Assembly: GCA_013141385.1 (NCBI GenBank)
Contig: JABFRB010000002.1
Span: forward strand, 434,001 to 498,000
Direction: 5' to 3'
From: Bacteroidales bacterium
GTDB taxonomy: Bacteria > Bacteroidota > Bacteroidia > Bacteroidales > Tenuifilaceae
Length of the DNA stretch: 64,000 bases
Positions 8,079 to 16,691 of the stretch are shown here, piece by piece. Within the stretch, counting starts at the first letter, position 1. The number at the start of each line of letters is the position of its first letter. The notes under the pieces are model-generated. The model had not been told where the DNA came from. It was given only the letters and a program-made list of their open reading frames with translations, and made no database searches. A program made the position numbers and the translations under genes.

Positions 8079-8654
8079 TTATACCGCAGCAAATTTAATT
8101 GCAGAACTATCCCATTTAGGAGCGTTTTCAATGGCTGGAATTATATCTTCAGGTTGATCAACGAACTGCCATATTTCAACGTGTTCAGCGCGCATAAAAT
8201 GTTCGTGGATCATCTTTTCGAGAAGCAATTTAAGGTGGTCGTAAAAGCCATTAGTGTTTAGGATAATTATTGGCTTAGTGAATTTGCCAAGCCTTTTTAA
8301 GGTGATAACTTCCATAAGTTCTTCTAGAGTTCCACAACCGCCTGGTAGTGCAACAACCGCATCAACATCCTTTATTAGCAATTTTTTACGTTCATGCATA
8401 TCCTTAACAAGGGTGAGTTGGGTAAGCCCTTTGTGTCCCCATTCAACCTTATCCATAAACCTTGGAAGTATTCCTACTACTTGGCCTTTGTTTTTGAGCA
8501 CATTATCTGCTATACATCCCATTAAACCGGCAGATCCACCACCGTAAACAAGAGTAATTCCTCTTACAGCCATATCTTCGGCTAACTTTTGAGTGGCTTC
8601 AAAATAGGCTTTATCTACCTTTGAGCTTGAGGCGCAGTAAACACAAATTCGCAT
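8079..8654 (-). CDS. LOG family protein (TIGR00730), nucleotide 5'-monophosphate phosphoribohydrolase-like
   Basis: The 191-residue protein has the Rossmann-like N terminus (RICVYCASSS), a YGGGSAGLMG loop at about 38-47 and the signature PGGCGTLEELMEV at about 103-115, which are the nucleotide-binding and catalytic motifs of LOG (Lonely Guy) / lysine decarboxylase-like proteins. Characterised members release ribose 5-phosphate from adenine nucleotides; the role in this organism is unknown. It is a stand-alone cytosolic gene in the same direction as trxA, separated from it by a trxA terminator and followed by its own hairpin. Length and start agree with the family. Confidence 0.9.
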   Translation of the reverse strand: MRICVYCASSSKVDKAYFEATQKLAEDMAVRGITLVYGGGSAGLMGCIADNVLKNKGQVVGILPRFMDKVEWGHKGLTQLTLVKDMHERKKLLIKDVDAVVALPGGCGTLEELMEVITLKRLGKFTKPIIILNTNGFYDHLKLLLEKMIHEHFMRAEHVEIWQFVDQPEDIIPAIENAPKWDSSAIKFAAV

Positions 8655-8726
8655 TAATTGAAATGTATTTGTTTAAAGTAAAAACTTAATGAATGCTAGA
8701 TTTAGCATTAATTAGATAAAAACAAA

Positions 8727-8745
8727 CCGAAGGGGTTACCTCCGG
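8727..8745 (-). terminator. Terminator of trxA
   Basis: On the minus strand a hairpin with arms CCGGAGG and CCTTCGG (one mismatch) and a 5-base loop is followed by TTTGTTTTTAT. It starts about 23 bp after the trxA stop codon. Confidence 0.7.
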
Positions 8746-8767
8746 CTTAAACATTCGGAAGCAATTG

Positions 8768-9085
8768 TTATAGTAAAGCTTCAAGCTTAGAAACAAGACC
8801 GCTTTTAGGCACTGCACCAACCTGTTTATCTACAACCTGGCCCCCTTTTATGAAGAGAATGGTTGGGATATTCCTAATACCAAATCGACCTGCAATACCT
8901 GGGCAGTTGTCTACGTCAACTTTTACAATAAGAGCTTTGTCTTTGTACTCGTCAGCCATTTGCTCAACGTAAGGAGCAATCATTCGGCATGGGCCACACC
9001 ATTCAGCCCAGAAATCGACCATTGCTGGTTTGTCAGATTTAATTACAATCTCCTCGAAATTAGAATCGTTTACTGCTAATGCCAT
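8768..9085 (-). CDS. trxA: Thioredoxin
   Basis: This 105-residue protein carries the WCGPCR active site (about residues 29-34) in the context FWAEWCGPC, and the cis-proline segment IPTILFIKGG. It is a classic small cytosolic thioredoxin that reduces protein disulfides using thioredoxin reductase. It lies 74 bp after dnaE on the same strand and has its own promoter-like sequence in that gap and a terminator downstream, so it may be transcribed both alone and with dnaE. Length is normal for the family. Confidence 0.97.
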   Translation of the reverse strand: MALAVNDSNFEEIVIKSDKPAMVDFWAEWCGPCRMIAPYVEQMADEYKDKALIVKVDVDNCPGIAGRFGIRNIPTILFIKGGQVVDKQVGAVPKSGLVSKLEALL

Positions 9086-9114
9086 GGTTTCATTTATTTA
9101 AATTTCACACTCTA

Positions 9115-9145
9115 AAATTATAAAAAATAACACTTAAAGCGCAAA
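9115..9145 (-). promoter_or_regulatory. Possible trxA promoter
   Basis: On the minus strand TTTG (complement of 9142-9145) is followed after 19 bp by TATAATTT (complement of 9115-9122). The first part and spacing match the Bacteroidota promoter; the -7 element is imperfect (ATTT in place of TTTG). It lies about 30 bp before the trxA ATG. Confidence 0.4.
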
Positions 9146-9159
9146 AATGTTTTAACAAG

Positions 9160-12100
9160 TTACTCTCTTACCCTAAATTCAAATTCGTTACTTCTAAGAT
9201 AGTTTAAGAATTTAGGTGATAAATTCACCTTCATCGTTCTGGAAAATAGGTCGATAGATATTTTGCTTTCAGGATCAATAACTTTGAATTTTAGTTGAAT
9301 TTTTCCTTTGTTAGATTCTACCTGTTTTTTAATCTCATCAACTAAATTATCGGTTATGTCGTGAATTGGGATGGTGATATTCACCATTTTTATCATCTCC
9401 TCCTTAACGTCCGATAGCATATTCATGCTTTTAATCTTAAACTCTAATTCCGCAGGATTATAGGATTTTGGTTGAACTCTTCCTTTGATTAAAAGCGAAT
9501 ACCCTTCGAAACAAAACTTTCTGTAATTTTCAAAATCCTTACCGAAAAGAGCCAACTCCCAAGAATCGGAGTAATCCTCAAGGCTGATTTTCCCAAAATA
9601 GTTGCCATTTTTACTCGTAGCAACCTTTGCCGAGGTTATCATCCCTGCAATAGTAACATCTTTCCCATTAAGTAAAGGCAAATCTTTCATTTCGGTTAGT
9701 GAGGTGTTGCTGAAATTATCAATCTCTAACCGGTAATCGTCTAGAGGGTGCGCAGAAAGGTAAATCCCGATAACCTCCTTTTCACGATTTAGTTTTTCAA
9801 GTTTTGACCAGTCTTCGCCCACTGGCGTTTCAGGCTTTTGTAGATCGTAGCCAGTACTTGCTCCAAATAATGAACGCTGATTGTTGCTCTTTTCAATTTG
9901 AACTTTTGAACCGTAGCGCATTATCTGTTCGATGAATGATACTCCTTTTGAATCCAATGCAAAGTATTCGCTACGTTTAATTGAGCCAAGACCGTCAAAA
10001 GCACCAGCAACGGCTAATGCCTCGAAATTTTTCTTATTTACCGTTTGGAGGTTAACCTTTTCGGCAAAATCGAAGATATCCTTGTATTTACCATTGGTTT
10101 TTCGTGCTTCGATGATATTTGCAACAGCGTTTTCGCCAACCCCTTTAATTGCACCAAGTCCAAAACGAATATCGCCACTTGGGCTAACAGTAAATTTGTA
10201 GGCACTTTCGTTTACATCGGGTCCGAGAACCTGCATTCCCAGCCTCTTGCATTCATCCATGAAGATTGTAATCTTTTTGATATCGGAGATATTTCGGCTA
10301 AGTACAGCGGCCATAAACTCGCCAGGAAAGTTAGCCTTTAGGTAAGCGGTTTGATAGGAAATGTAAGCGTAACAGGTTGAGTGCGATTTGTTGAATGCGT
10401 ATTGTGCAAAGGCCTCCCAATCGTTCCATATTTTATCAATCTTTTCCTGTTCATAGCCATTTGCAAGGCAACCCTTGGTGAACTTCTCCTTAAGTTCATT
10501 CATCACCTTAATAAGCTTCTTTCCCATGGCTTTGCGGAGACCATCGGCTTGACCCTTGGTGAAACCAGCCAATTTCTGGGACAGGAGCATAACCTGTTCT
10601 TGATATACAGTGATTCCGTATGTATCTTTCAGATATTCCTCCATTACAGGAATATCATATTCGATTTTCTCTCTACCGTGCTTACGATTAATGAAACTTG
10701 GGATATACTCCATTGGCCCTGGTCGGTAGAGCGCATTCATAGCAATCAGATCTTCAAACCTATTGGGTTGAAGCGCCCTGAGGTGCTTTTTCATCCCTGG
10801 CGACTCAAATTGGAATAGAGCGGTGGTTTCACCTCGTGAGTATAGCTGGAATGTTTTTTTATCGTCGAGGGGGATTGCATCAATATCAAGATCAATACCT
10901 TTTGATTCTTTGATAAAATCAAGCGCATCCTTAATTATAGAAAGGGTTTTGAGACCCAAGAAGTCCATCTTTAGTAGGCCGATATCCTCAACCTGTGATC
11001 CCTCATATTGTGTTACAAATAGATCAGCATCCTTGGCAGTGCTTAGCGGAATGTACTCCTCCAGATCATCACGACCGATGATAACACCACATGCATGAAC
11101 ACCTGTTTGGCGGACATTGCCTTCAAGAACCTCTGCGTATTTTAATGTATCACGAATCAGTTCATTCTCCGAATTTCGGGCTGCGGCAAGTTCAGGAACC
11201 TCCTTGAATGCCATTGCTAGAGTCGTACCTGGTCGTTCAGGAACTAGTTTGGCTAGTTTATCCGATTCAAAAAGAGGTAATTTTTGTACACGTGCAATAT
11301 CACGAATAGCCATCTTGGCGGCCATTGTGCCAAAGGTGATAATTTGGGCAACCCTTTTTCTGCCATACTTTTCAACAACGTATTTCAGAACCAGTTCACG
11401 ACCATCTTCGTCAAAGTCGATATCGATATCGGGCATAGAAATACGCTCTGGGTTGAGGAAACGCTCAAACAGCAGATCGTACTTAATCGGGTCGATATCG
11501 GTAATTCGTAAGCAATATGCAACTGCTGAACCGGCTGCTGATCCTCTGCCAGGACCAACCGAGACTCCCATTTCACGTGCGGCCTTGATGAAATCCCAAA
11601 CGATAAGAAAATATCCAGGATATCCCATTCGGGCAACAACCTCAAGTTCAAACTCAATGCGTTCCGTGACTGTTTCGGAAAGATTATCTCCCCAACGCTT
11701 TTTTGCCCCTTCGTAGGTTAGATGCCGTAGATAATCGTTATCATCCTTGAATCCCTCTGGAAGAGGGAAATAGGGCATAATAGGGGCATTGGATAAGCTA
11801 AAGATTTCTACCTTATTGGCAATCTCTGCGGTATTATAAATTGCTTCAGGAAAATCGGGGAAATTGCCAAGCATCTCCTCCTCGCTCTTGATATACTCCT
11901 GAGTAGTGTAACGCAACCTATCAGGATCATCAAGGTCTTTTCCTGTACTTAGGCATATTAGTCTATCATGTGCCTCAGCATCTGATGCATTTATGAAGTG
12001 AGCATCGTTGGTAGCAATGCACTTTGTGTTTGTTTTCTTTCCAAGGTCAACTAGCACTTTGTTAACCTTAAGCTGATTCTCATACACTTCCTGATCGATT

Positions 12101-12768
12101 CTATAATCGCCCGATTGGTGAAGTGTTAGTTCGAGGTAAAAATCTTCACCAAAAATTTCTCTATACTCATAGATTAGTTTCTCAGCGTGATCTATATTAC
12201 CTGCAAGGATTGCCTGAGGAATTTCACCGCCTAAACATGCGCTGCTGGCGATTATACCTTTACTGTACTTCCTTAGCAGTTCCTTGTCCATTCGGGGTTT
12301 GTAGTAAAACCCTTCGGTCCAGCTATACGAAACCAGTTTTACAAGATTATGGTAACCCTCGTTGTTTTTGGCAAGAAGGATTAGGTGATATCCTCCGCGA
12401 TCATCCTTATCAGTGCGGTCGAAACGGCTATTCTTGGCAATATATGCTTCACACCCAATAATCGGCTTAAATAGTTTACTTTTCTCAGATTGTAGTTGCT
12501 TGGTAAGTTCATCAAACTTTTCAGGGTTTTCGCTCTGGATAATGCCATCAAGTTCGCATTTTACCCTCTTAATCTCGGCATTAACGGGGTCATTCTTCTT
12601 TTCAACTGTATTGATGAACTCCTTAACACCAAACATGTTACCATGGTCAGTAATGGCAACGGCTTTCATGTTCAGCTCCTTTGCCCTTTCGATTAGGATT
12701 TTGATATTCGAAGCCCCATCGAGGATTGAATACTGAGTATGGACGTGTAGATGAACGAAACCGCTCAT
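9160..12768 (-). CDS. dnaE: DNA polymerase III subunit alpha
   Basis: The 1202-residue replicative polymerase starts with the PHP domain (HLHVHTQYSILDGA at residues 6-19), has the polymerase core with GPGRGSAAGSAVAY near residue 405 and the catalytic PDIDIDFDEDGR near 440, a third acidic site in LLKMDFLGL near 600, the HhH region with GLGAIKGVGENAV near 880 and an OB-fold domain near 1020-1100. Length fits DnaE rather than PolC or the short DnaE2. The tail after the OB fold is about 100 residues and could bind the clamp or tau; I see no clear clamp motif. Transcribed alone or with trxA. It is cytosolic and central to chromosome replication. Confidence 0.98.
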   Translation of the reverse strand: MSGFVHLHVHTQYSILDGASNIKILIERAKELNMKAVAITDHGNMFGVKEFINTVEKKNDPVNAEIKRVKCELDGIIQSENPEKFDELTKQLQSEKSKLFKPIIGCEAYIAKNSRFDRTDKDDRGGYHLILLAKNNEGYHNLVKLVSYSWTEGFYYKPRMDKELLRKYSKGIIASSACLGGEIPQAILAGNIDHAEKLIYEYREIFGEDFYLELTLHQSGDYRIDQEVYENQLKVNKVLVDLGKKTNTKCIATNDAHFINASDAEAHDRLICLSTGKDLDDPDRLRYTTQEYIKSEEEMLGNFPDFPEAIYNTAEIANKVEIFSLSNAPIMPYFPLPEGFKDDNDYLRHLTYEGAKKRWGDNLSETVTERIEFELEVVARMGYPGYFLIVWDFIKAAREMGVSVGPGRGSAAGSAVAYCLRITDIDPIKYDLLFERFLNPERISMPDIDIDFDEDGRELVLKYVVEKYGRKRVAQIITFGTMAAKMAIRDIARVQKLPLFESDKLAKLVPERPGTTLAMAFKEVPELAAARNSENELIRDTLKYAEVLEGNVRQTGVHACGVIIGRDDLEEYIPLSTAKDADLFVTQYEGSQVEDIGLLKMDFLGLKTLSIIKDALDFIKESKGIDLDIDAIPLDDKKTFQLYSRGETTALFQFESPGMKKHLRALQPNRFEDLIAMNALYRPGPMEYIPSFINRKHGREKIEYDIPVMEEYLKDTYGITVYQEQVMLLSQKLAGFTKGQADGLRKAMGKKLIKVMNELKEKFTKGCLANGYEQEKIDKIWNDWEAFAQYAFNKSHSTCYAYISYQTAYLKANFPGEFMAAVLSRNISDIKKITIFMDECKRLGMQVLGPDVNESAYKFTVSPSGDIRFGLGAIKGVGENAVANIIEARKTNGKYKDIFDFAEKVNLQTVNKKNFEALAVAGAFDGLGSIKRSEYFALDSKGVSFIEQIMRYGSKVQIEKSNNQRSLFGASTGYDLQKPETPVGEDWSKLEKLNREKEVIGIYLSAHPLDDYRLEIDNFSNTSLTEMKDLPLLNGKDVTIAGMITSAKVATSKNGNYFGKISLEDYSDSWELALFGKDFENYRKFCFEGYSLLIKGRVQPKSYNPAELEFKIKSMNMLSDVKEEMIKMVNITIPIHDITDNLVDEIKKQVESNKGKIQLKFKVIDPESKISIDLFSRTMKVNLSPKFLNYLRSNEFEFRVRE

Positions 12769-12892
12769 TGGATTAGTATTGAGATATTTACAGTGATTAC
12801 TATTTTGAATTATTCCTTCTTCAAATGTAGTACAATAAAAGCCTCGGGCGGGTGATGTTGATAACTATTGGATAAAATAGATTCGAGTTAGA

Positions 12893-13000
12893 AGTCCGAA
12901 GTCGAAAGACCGAAGACCGAAGGTGGAAGTCAGAAGTTAGGAGATGGACGTATGAAGACCGAAGATGGGGGATAAGAGTCAGAAAGGAAGGGGCAGAAAT
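12893..13000 (+). repeat. Purine-rich degenerate short repeat (GAAGACC / GAAGTC type)
   Basis: About 108 bp consist almost only of variations on GAAGTCC, GAAGACC and GAAGTCA, with strong G/A bias on the plus strand. It lies in the 619 bp gene-free gap between dnaE and the next gene. There is no open frame of note. It is probably a slipped-strand or dispersed intergenic repeat. Confidence 0.6.
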
Positions 13001-13197
13001 AAAAATCGAAATATATAACTATAAGCAAAAAACCTTTCAGAGTCCGAAGAACCTGAAAGAGTTTTCTAACCAAGTAAAAAATAATGAAACTTCCCAAAGA
13101 TATTATCTGTAATAATAAGATATATAGTGAGTTGTGAATTATATTACAACCTATGGGAATTAAACAAAAATTTCATATAATTTTATAGTGGTTAAGG

Positions 13198-13234
13198 AAA
13201 CGTACAATTTATTATAGTTGTGCGTTTTTATTTT
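13198..13234 (+). terminator. Orphan terminator-like hairpin
   Basis: AAACGTACAA (13198-13207) pairs with TTGTGCGTTT (13218-13227) with one G-T pair, followed by TTATTTT. No gene ends before it on the plus strand. A further 7 bp stem (CTTTCAG 13034-13040 with CTGAAAG 13053-13059) lies upstream, so a short untranslated RNA from about 13020 to 13234 is possible. Confidence 0.4.
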
Positions 13235-13292
13235 GAGAAAAAAAAGAAATAAACCATGCAATTAGCAGAATGATTTATAACATGAATTTCGT

Positions 13293-13325
13293 AACTCTGA
13301 CAGGGTTTTAAACCCTGTCAGAGTT
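13293..13325. repeat. Perfect palindromic repeat of the AACCCTGTCAGAG family
   Basis: Two perfect 16-base arms (AACTCTGACAGGGTTT and its complement) meet around a single T. A related palindrome with the arms in the opposite order is found after serS at 51424-51456. It lies 62 bp before the start codon of the next gene. It can form a cruciform or an RNA hairpin. Confidence 0.8.
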
Positions 13326-13387
13326 AAACATAATTGACTTTTGAATTAAATAGAAACTACTAAGTAATAACATAAAACTTTAAAACA

Positions 13388-14557
13388 ATGAAAAGAATAG
13401 TACTAGTACTCATCGCTTTTTGCTTATCGCAAATTATATACAGCCAAACCAATACATTTCCTGCTACTGGTAATGTTGGGATTGGGACGACAACGCCAAA
13501 TAGCAAGATAGAAGTATACGAAGGGAATTTTAGAATCTCGAAAGTTGCGGGTGTAGGTGGCACATTTGGACAAATAGAGTGGTATCAAATGCATGGTACA
13601 GGTCAAGGATTAGCAGCATCTATTGAAGCATATAGAGCTCCTAGTAATTGGAAGAAATCATCCATAATTTTTAATACAAGCGATGATATTAATCTAGTTG
13701 AACGAATGCGTATTAATTATGATGGCAATGTTGGGATCGGAACAACAATACCCTCTACTAAATTAGAAGCAACTGGAACGATTAGCTCTTCAATAGCGTC
13801 AGCAAATGTCGTTTATTTTAATGGTTATATTAATGGAACGTATCCGAATAGAGTAACATTGGGTACATCTGATTGGAGTGGATATGCTTCATTATGGAAT
13901 AGTGGTAGTGTTAAAACAGTTCATTTTAATAGTAGTGGGGATTCATACTTTAATGGCGGCAATGTTGGTATTGGGACAACAACCCCCACTCAAAAATTGC
14001 ACATATCAAATATTGGTGGTAGTTCTGCGACCAGTGGAACTATACAAAATGGTATGATTAGACTTTATGAAGAAGGTTTTGGTAATGTATTAGATATTGG
14101 GATTACTTCAAATAATGCAGGTAATTCTTGGATACAAGCGGGTTTTAAATTTGACTTGAGCGTTAATAAATCATTGTTATTAAATCCTAATGGGGGCAAC
14201 GTCGGCATTGGCACTACCACTCCTCAGAACAAACTTGATGTAGCAGGTACTATCCGTTGCACTGAGGTAAAGGTTGTGGCATTGCCATGGTCAGACTTTG
14301 TCTTCCACCCCACCTACAAACTCCGCACACTTGGCGAGGTGGAGCAGTTTATCAAAGCCAACAATCATCTTCCCGAAATCCCTACAGAGAGCGAGGTTAA
14401 ACAGAATGGCGTTGGCCTTGGTGAGATGAACGCTAAGTTGTTGCAAAAGATTGAAGAGTTAACACTTTATATGATTGAGCAGAATAAGAAGATTGAGAGA
14501 GTTGAAGCACAGAATAATCTATTAATGAAAGAGGTGGAGCAATTAAAGGCTAAATAG
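13388..14557 (+). CDS. Secreted repeat protein with GNVGIGTTTP modules and C-terminal coiled coil
   Basis: The 389-residue protein has a signal peptide ending near Tyr18-Ser19 before Gln20. The motif GNVGIGTTTP (one copy with TTIP) occurs four times, at about residues 28, 112, 191 and 270, giving modules of about 80 residues. Residues 290-340 hold the conserved tail seen after such modules in Bacteroidota (a YKLRTLGEVEQFI segment followed by NNHLPEIP), and residues 345-389 form a charged coiled coil. The architecture resembles phage tail-fibre or trimeric fibre proteins with a C-terminal trimerisation region, but no S74 peptidase motif is present. The location is probably the cell surface; function unknown. 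It is monocistronic, flanked by the palindrome upstream and a hairpin downstream. Confidence 0.7.
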   Translation: MKRIVLVLIAFCLSQIIYSQTNTFPATGNVGIGTTTPNSKIEVYEGNFRISKVAGVGGTFGQIEWYQMHGTGQGLAASIEAYRAPSNWKKSSIIFNTSDDINLVERMRINYDGNVGIGTTIPSTKLEATGTISSSIASANVVYFNGYINGTYPNRVTLGTSDWSGYASLWNSGSVKTVHFNSSGDSYFNGGNVGIGTTTPTQKLHISNIGGSSATSGTIQNGMIRLYEEGFGNVLDIGITSNNAGNSWIQAGFKFDLSVNKSLLLNPNGGNVGIGTTTPQNKLDVAGTIRCTEVKVVALPWSDFVFHPTYKLRTLGEVEQFIKANNHLPEIPTESEVKQNGVGLGEMNAKLLQKIEELTLYMIEQNKKIERVEAQNNLLMKEVEQLKAK

Positions 14558-14600
14558 ATTCTAAGGTTTTCTGAAATTTAGCTTGTAAATTAAAACTTAG

Positions 14601-14647
14601 CTCAAGTTGTAAGTTCATCGAGGTCAGGTTGTACCTTGCAACTTGAG
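14601..14647 (+). terminator. Hairpin after the GNVGIGTTTP protein gene
   Basis: CTCAAGTTG (14601-14609) pairs with CAACTTGAG (14639-14647), with partial pairing of flanking AT sequence. It starts 44 bp after the stop codon. The T run is weak, so terminator strength is uncertain. Confidence 0.5.
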
Positions 14648-14733
14648 TTAAAATTTAGCTAAGTATGTGAATATTTTCCCCTTGTTTTTTTGACTGATTA
14701 ATTGGTAATTTGTAGCAGATATGAGTAAATCCT

Positions 14734-15330
14734 ATGGAAAGTCAAGATGCAATTGATAAGTTTAATAGTTATCTAAAAACAATACCGGGTTATAGTAAGG
14801 ATGCATTTGAAATGGCTTTACCATTCATTCAGGTTCGGAATCTAAAAAAAGGAGAGCATTTTGTTGAGAGAGGTAAAACATGCCGACATTTTGCCTACGT
14901 TGCAGATGGTATTATGAGGGCTTATTCTCTCTACGATGGAGATGAAAGCACAACCTGTCTTTGTAGCGATAATACCTTTGCAACCTCTACTATAAGTTTT
15001 ATTACCCAAACCCCTTCGAATGTTAGCATACAGGCATTGGATAATGTAACGCTTGTGCTAATTAGTCACGAGAACTTACATCAGTTATATGCAAAATCGC
15101 CTTTTTGGGAGAAAGTAGGCAGAGTAGTGACCGAACGGGAGTATATTGAATTGCAACAATCCAGCTGGCGAAATGGTCCCATACCCGCTCACGATAAATA
15201 TTTAATTCTACTTAAGGAAAATCCTGGCATTACAAACAAAGTACCGCTTCAATATATTGCTTCTTACATTGGTATTACCCCCGAAACATTGAGCCGAATA
15301 AGAAAAAAGATTGCTAAAGGAAATTCTTGA
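14734..15330 (+). CDS. Crp/Fnr family transcription regulator
   Basis: The 198-residue protein has the cyclic-nucleotide-binding-like beta roll (about residues 25-125, with GEHFVERGK and a downstream VADGIMRAY strand) and a C-terminal helix-turn-helix (about 165-190, QYIASYIGITPETLSRIRKK). There are only two or three scattered Cys, not the N-terminal Cys cluster of oxygen-sensing FNR, so the signal is unknown. In Bacteroidota such proteins often regulate adjacent transporter or metabolism genes. Here the next gene, 72 bp downstream, is a DUF318/ArsP-type permease, and a perfect FNR-like box overlaps the stop codon of this gene. I infer that it controls the permease. Confidence 0.9.
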   Translation: MESQDAIDKFNSYLKTIPGYSKDAFEMALPFIQVRNLKKGEHFVERGKTCRHFAYVADGIMRAYSLYDGDESTTCLCSDNTFATSTISFITQTPSNVSIQALDNVTLVLISHENLHQLYAKSPFWEKVGRVVTEREYIELQQSSWRNGPIPAHDKYLILLKENPGITNKVPLQYIASYIGITPETLSRIRKKIAKGNS

Positions 15331-15341
15331 TCTAGATCAAG
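15326..15341. promoter_or_regulatory. FNR/CRP-like operator (TTGAT-N4-ATCAA)
   Basis: CTTGATCTAGATCAAG is a perfect 16 bp palindrome that contains the classic FNR box TTGATnnnnATCAA. It overlaps the stop codon of the Crp/Fnr gene and lies 61 bp before the permease start codon, so it is well placed to control the permease. Binding by the neighbour regulator is an inference from position. Confidence 0.65.
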
Positions 15342-15359
15342 AGATATCTTTTTGCGCCA

Positions 15360-15402
15360 AACGACCTTTGTATCATAAAAAAACAATAAAAAGGAGGTCG
15401 TT
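15360..15402 (+). promoter_or_regulatory. Strong Shine-Dalgarno site with possible sequestering stem before the permease
   Basis: AAGGAGG (15391-15397) lies 5 bp before the permease ATG, an unusually perfect ribosome binding site for this phylum. AACGACCT (15360-15367) is complementary to AGGTCGTT (15395-15402), so an 8 bp stem could hide the end of the Shine-Dalgarno site next to the start codon. This may be a translation switch or chance. Confidence 0.5.
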
Positions 15403-16524
15403 ATGATATCGCAAATTTTAAATGTTCTGTCAGGTATACTGAACTATCTGGTTCATACCTTTGCTGCCAATTGGGCAATACTACTATTTGGAATAGTAAT
15501 AGCAGTTATTATCTCCGTTTACGTTGATGCTGAAAAAACACGTAAACTATTCCTACGTCGTCCAAAATATTTGATACTTGGGAGTGTGCTATTTGGCGCA
15601 CTTACCCCGCTCTGTGCTTGCGGAACAATGGCTGTAGTACTTTCACTTATATCAAGTACAATACCTTGGGGGGCAATAATGGCTTTTCTAGTATCATCGC
15701 CGTTGATGAGTCCAGATACTTTTGTAATGTTATCAGGATTTTTGGGTTTAAATTTTGCAATTGCATTGGCTGCTTCATCAATTATTCTGGGACTTGGTGC
15801 AGGTTGGATAACCCATTTGATTGAGAAAAGAACTAGTTTTTTAGATAATCAGCTAAGGCTAAAAAATCAATCGTTGGAGAATAAAGTAGAGGTACAATCT
15901 CATGAAAATGAAGGAATTTATGTGAAAAAAAATAAACAGAGAGTACCTTTGGCAAATCTTGGTATGGTTACACTAACTGTCGATGGAAGATCAACTACAA
16001 CTTGTTGTAGCACTGTTTCCAATGATATTTGTTGCGATGAACAATCTACAATCGCATCAACTGAAAATTCTTTTTTAGGCTTTATTAAGAGAGTAAGCAA
16101 GAGTCTTAAACTTAAGAAATTCTTAGTAAACTTCATTGATCTTGGTATTGTGAAAGTGCTACCCTTATTCATACTATTTGTTGTAATTGCATATTTAGTA
16201 AAGGAGTATGTTCCTACCGAATGGATTGTAACGCTTTTCAGTGGTAAGCATTTCTATTCGATTCCGCTTGCTGCACTAATAGGATTACCAATGTATGTAT
16301 CTGATGCTACTGTTTTACCCCTTTTACAGGTTCTTAGAGATGCTGGTGCGAGCGATGGAGCAATACTAGCCTATATGATATCTGGCCCAGCAACTAGCAT
16401 TGGTGTTATTGGTGGTCTTTCAGTAATAATGAAACGCAGAGCAATATTTCTTTATGTTGCAATAATATTGATTGGTTCAATTTTGCTAGGCTATGGGTAT
16501 GATTTGGTGCTTACAATAATTTAA
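15403..16524 (+). CDS. Permease of the DUF318 / ArsP-like (SO_0444) family
   Basis: The 373-residue membrane protein has about eight helices in two repeated halves (residues 1-135 and about 240-373) joined by a hydrophilic loop. The first half carries the Cys pair in TPLCACGTMA (about 69-78) and the second the equivalent MYVSDATVLP (about 301-310). The loop (about 200-215) has a Cys-rich stretch with TTCCS and ICCDE, likely a soft-metal sensor site. Relatives are assigned to export of organoarsenicals, copper or zinc; the substrate here cannot be decided. It follows a Crp/Fnr gene and is preceded by an FNR-like box and a strong ribosome site, so it is probably induced on demand. Confidence 0.82.
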   Translation: MISQILNVLSGILNYLVHTFAANWAILLFGIVIAVIISVYVDAEKTRKLFLRRPKYLILGSVLFGALTPLCACGTMAVVLSLISSTIPWGAIMAFLVSSPLMSPDTFVMLSGFLGLNFAIALAASSIILGLGAGWITHLIEKRTSFLDNQLRLKNQSLENKVEVQSHENEGIYVKKNKQRVPLANLGMVTLTVDGRSTTTCCSTVSNDICCDEQSTIASTENSFLGFIKRVSKSLKLKKFLVNFIDLGIVKVLPLFILFVVIAYLVKEYVPTEWIVTLFSGKHFYSIPLAALIGLPMYVSDATVLPLLQVLRDAGASDGAILAYMISGPATSIGVIGGLSVIMKRRAIFLYVAIILIGSILLGYGYDLVLTII

Positions 16525-16616
16525 ATAGTTCAATTTTGCTGTGGCGATGCTGTAATTCTGTGTCACCGCTTAATAGCATAATTGCATCACATTTTCAAAT
16601 ATTTATTCTTACTTTT

Positions 16617-16649
16617 ATTGCCTGATAATCAAAAATTCTACTACCTTTG
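16617..16649 (+). promoter_or_regulatory. Promoter of rpsP-rimM
   Basis: TACCTTTG (16642-16649) matches the Bacteroidota -7 consensus TAnnTTTG. ATTG (16617-16620) lies 21 bp upstream as a weak -33 element. Transcription would begin near 16656, leaving a leader of about 35 bases before rpsP. Confidence 0.6.
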
Positions 16650-16691
16650 CCGCGCTAAAAATATGTAGGATAATTAAAAAAAGCGTAAAGT

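Noticed and set aside
13388-14557. Prophage tail fibre
   Set aside because: The protein has a signal peptide and there are no other phage genes nearby.
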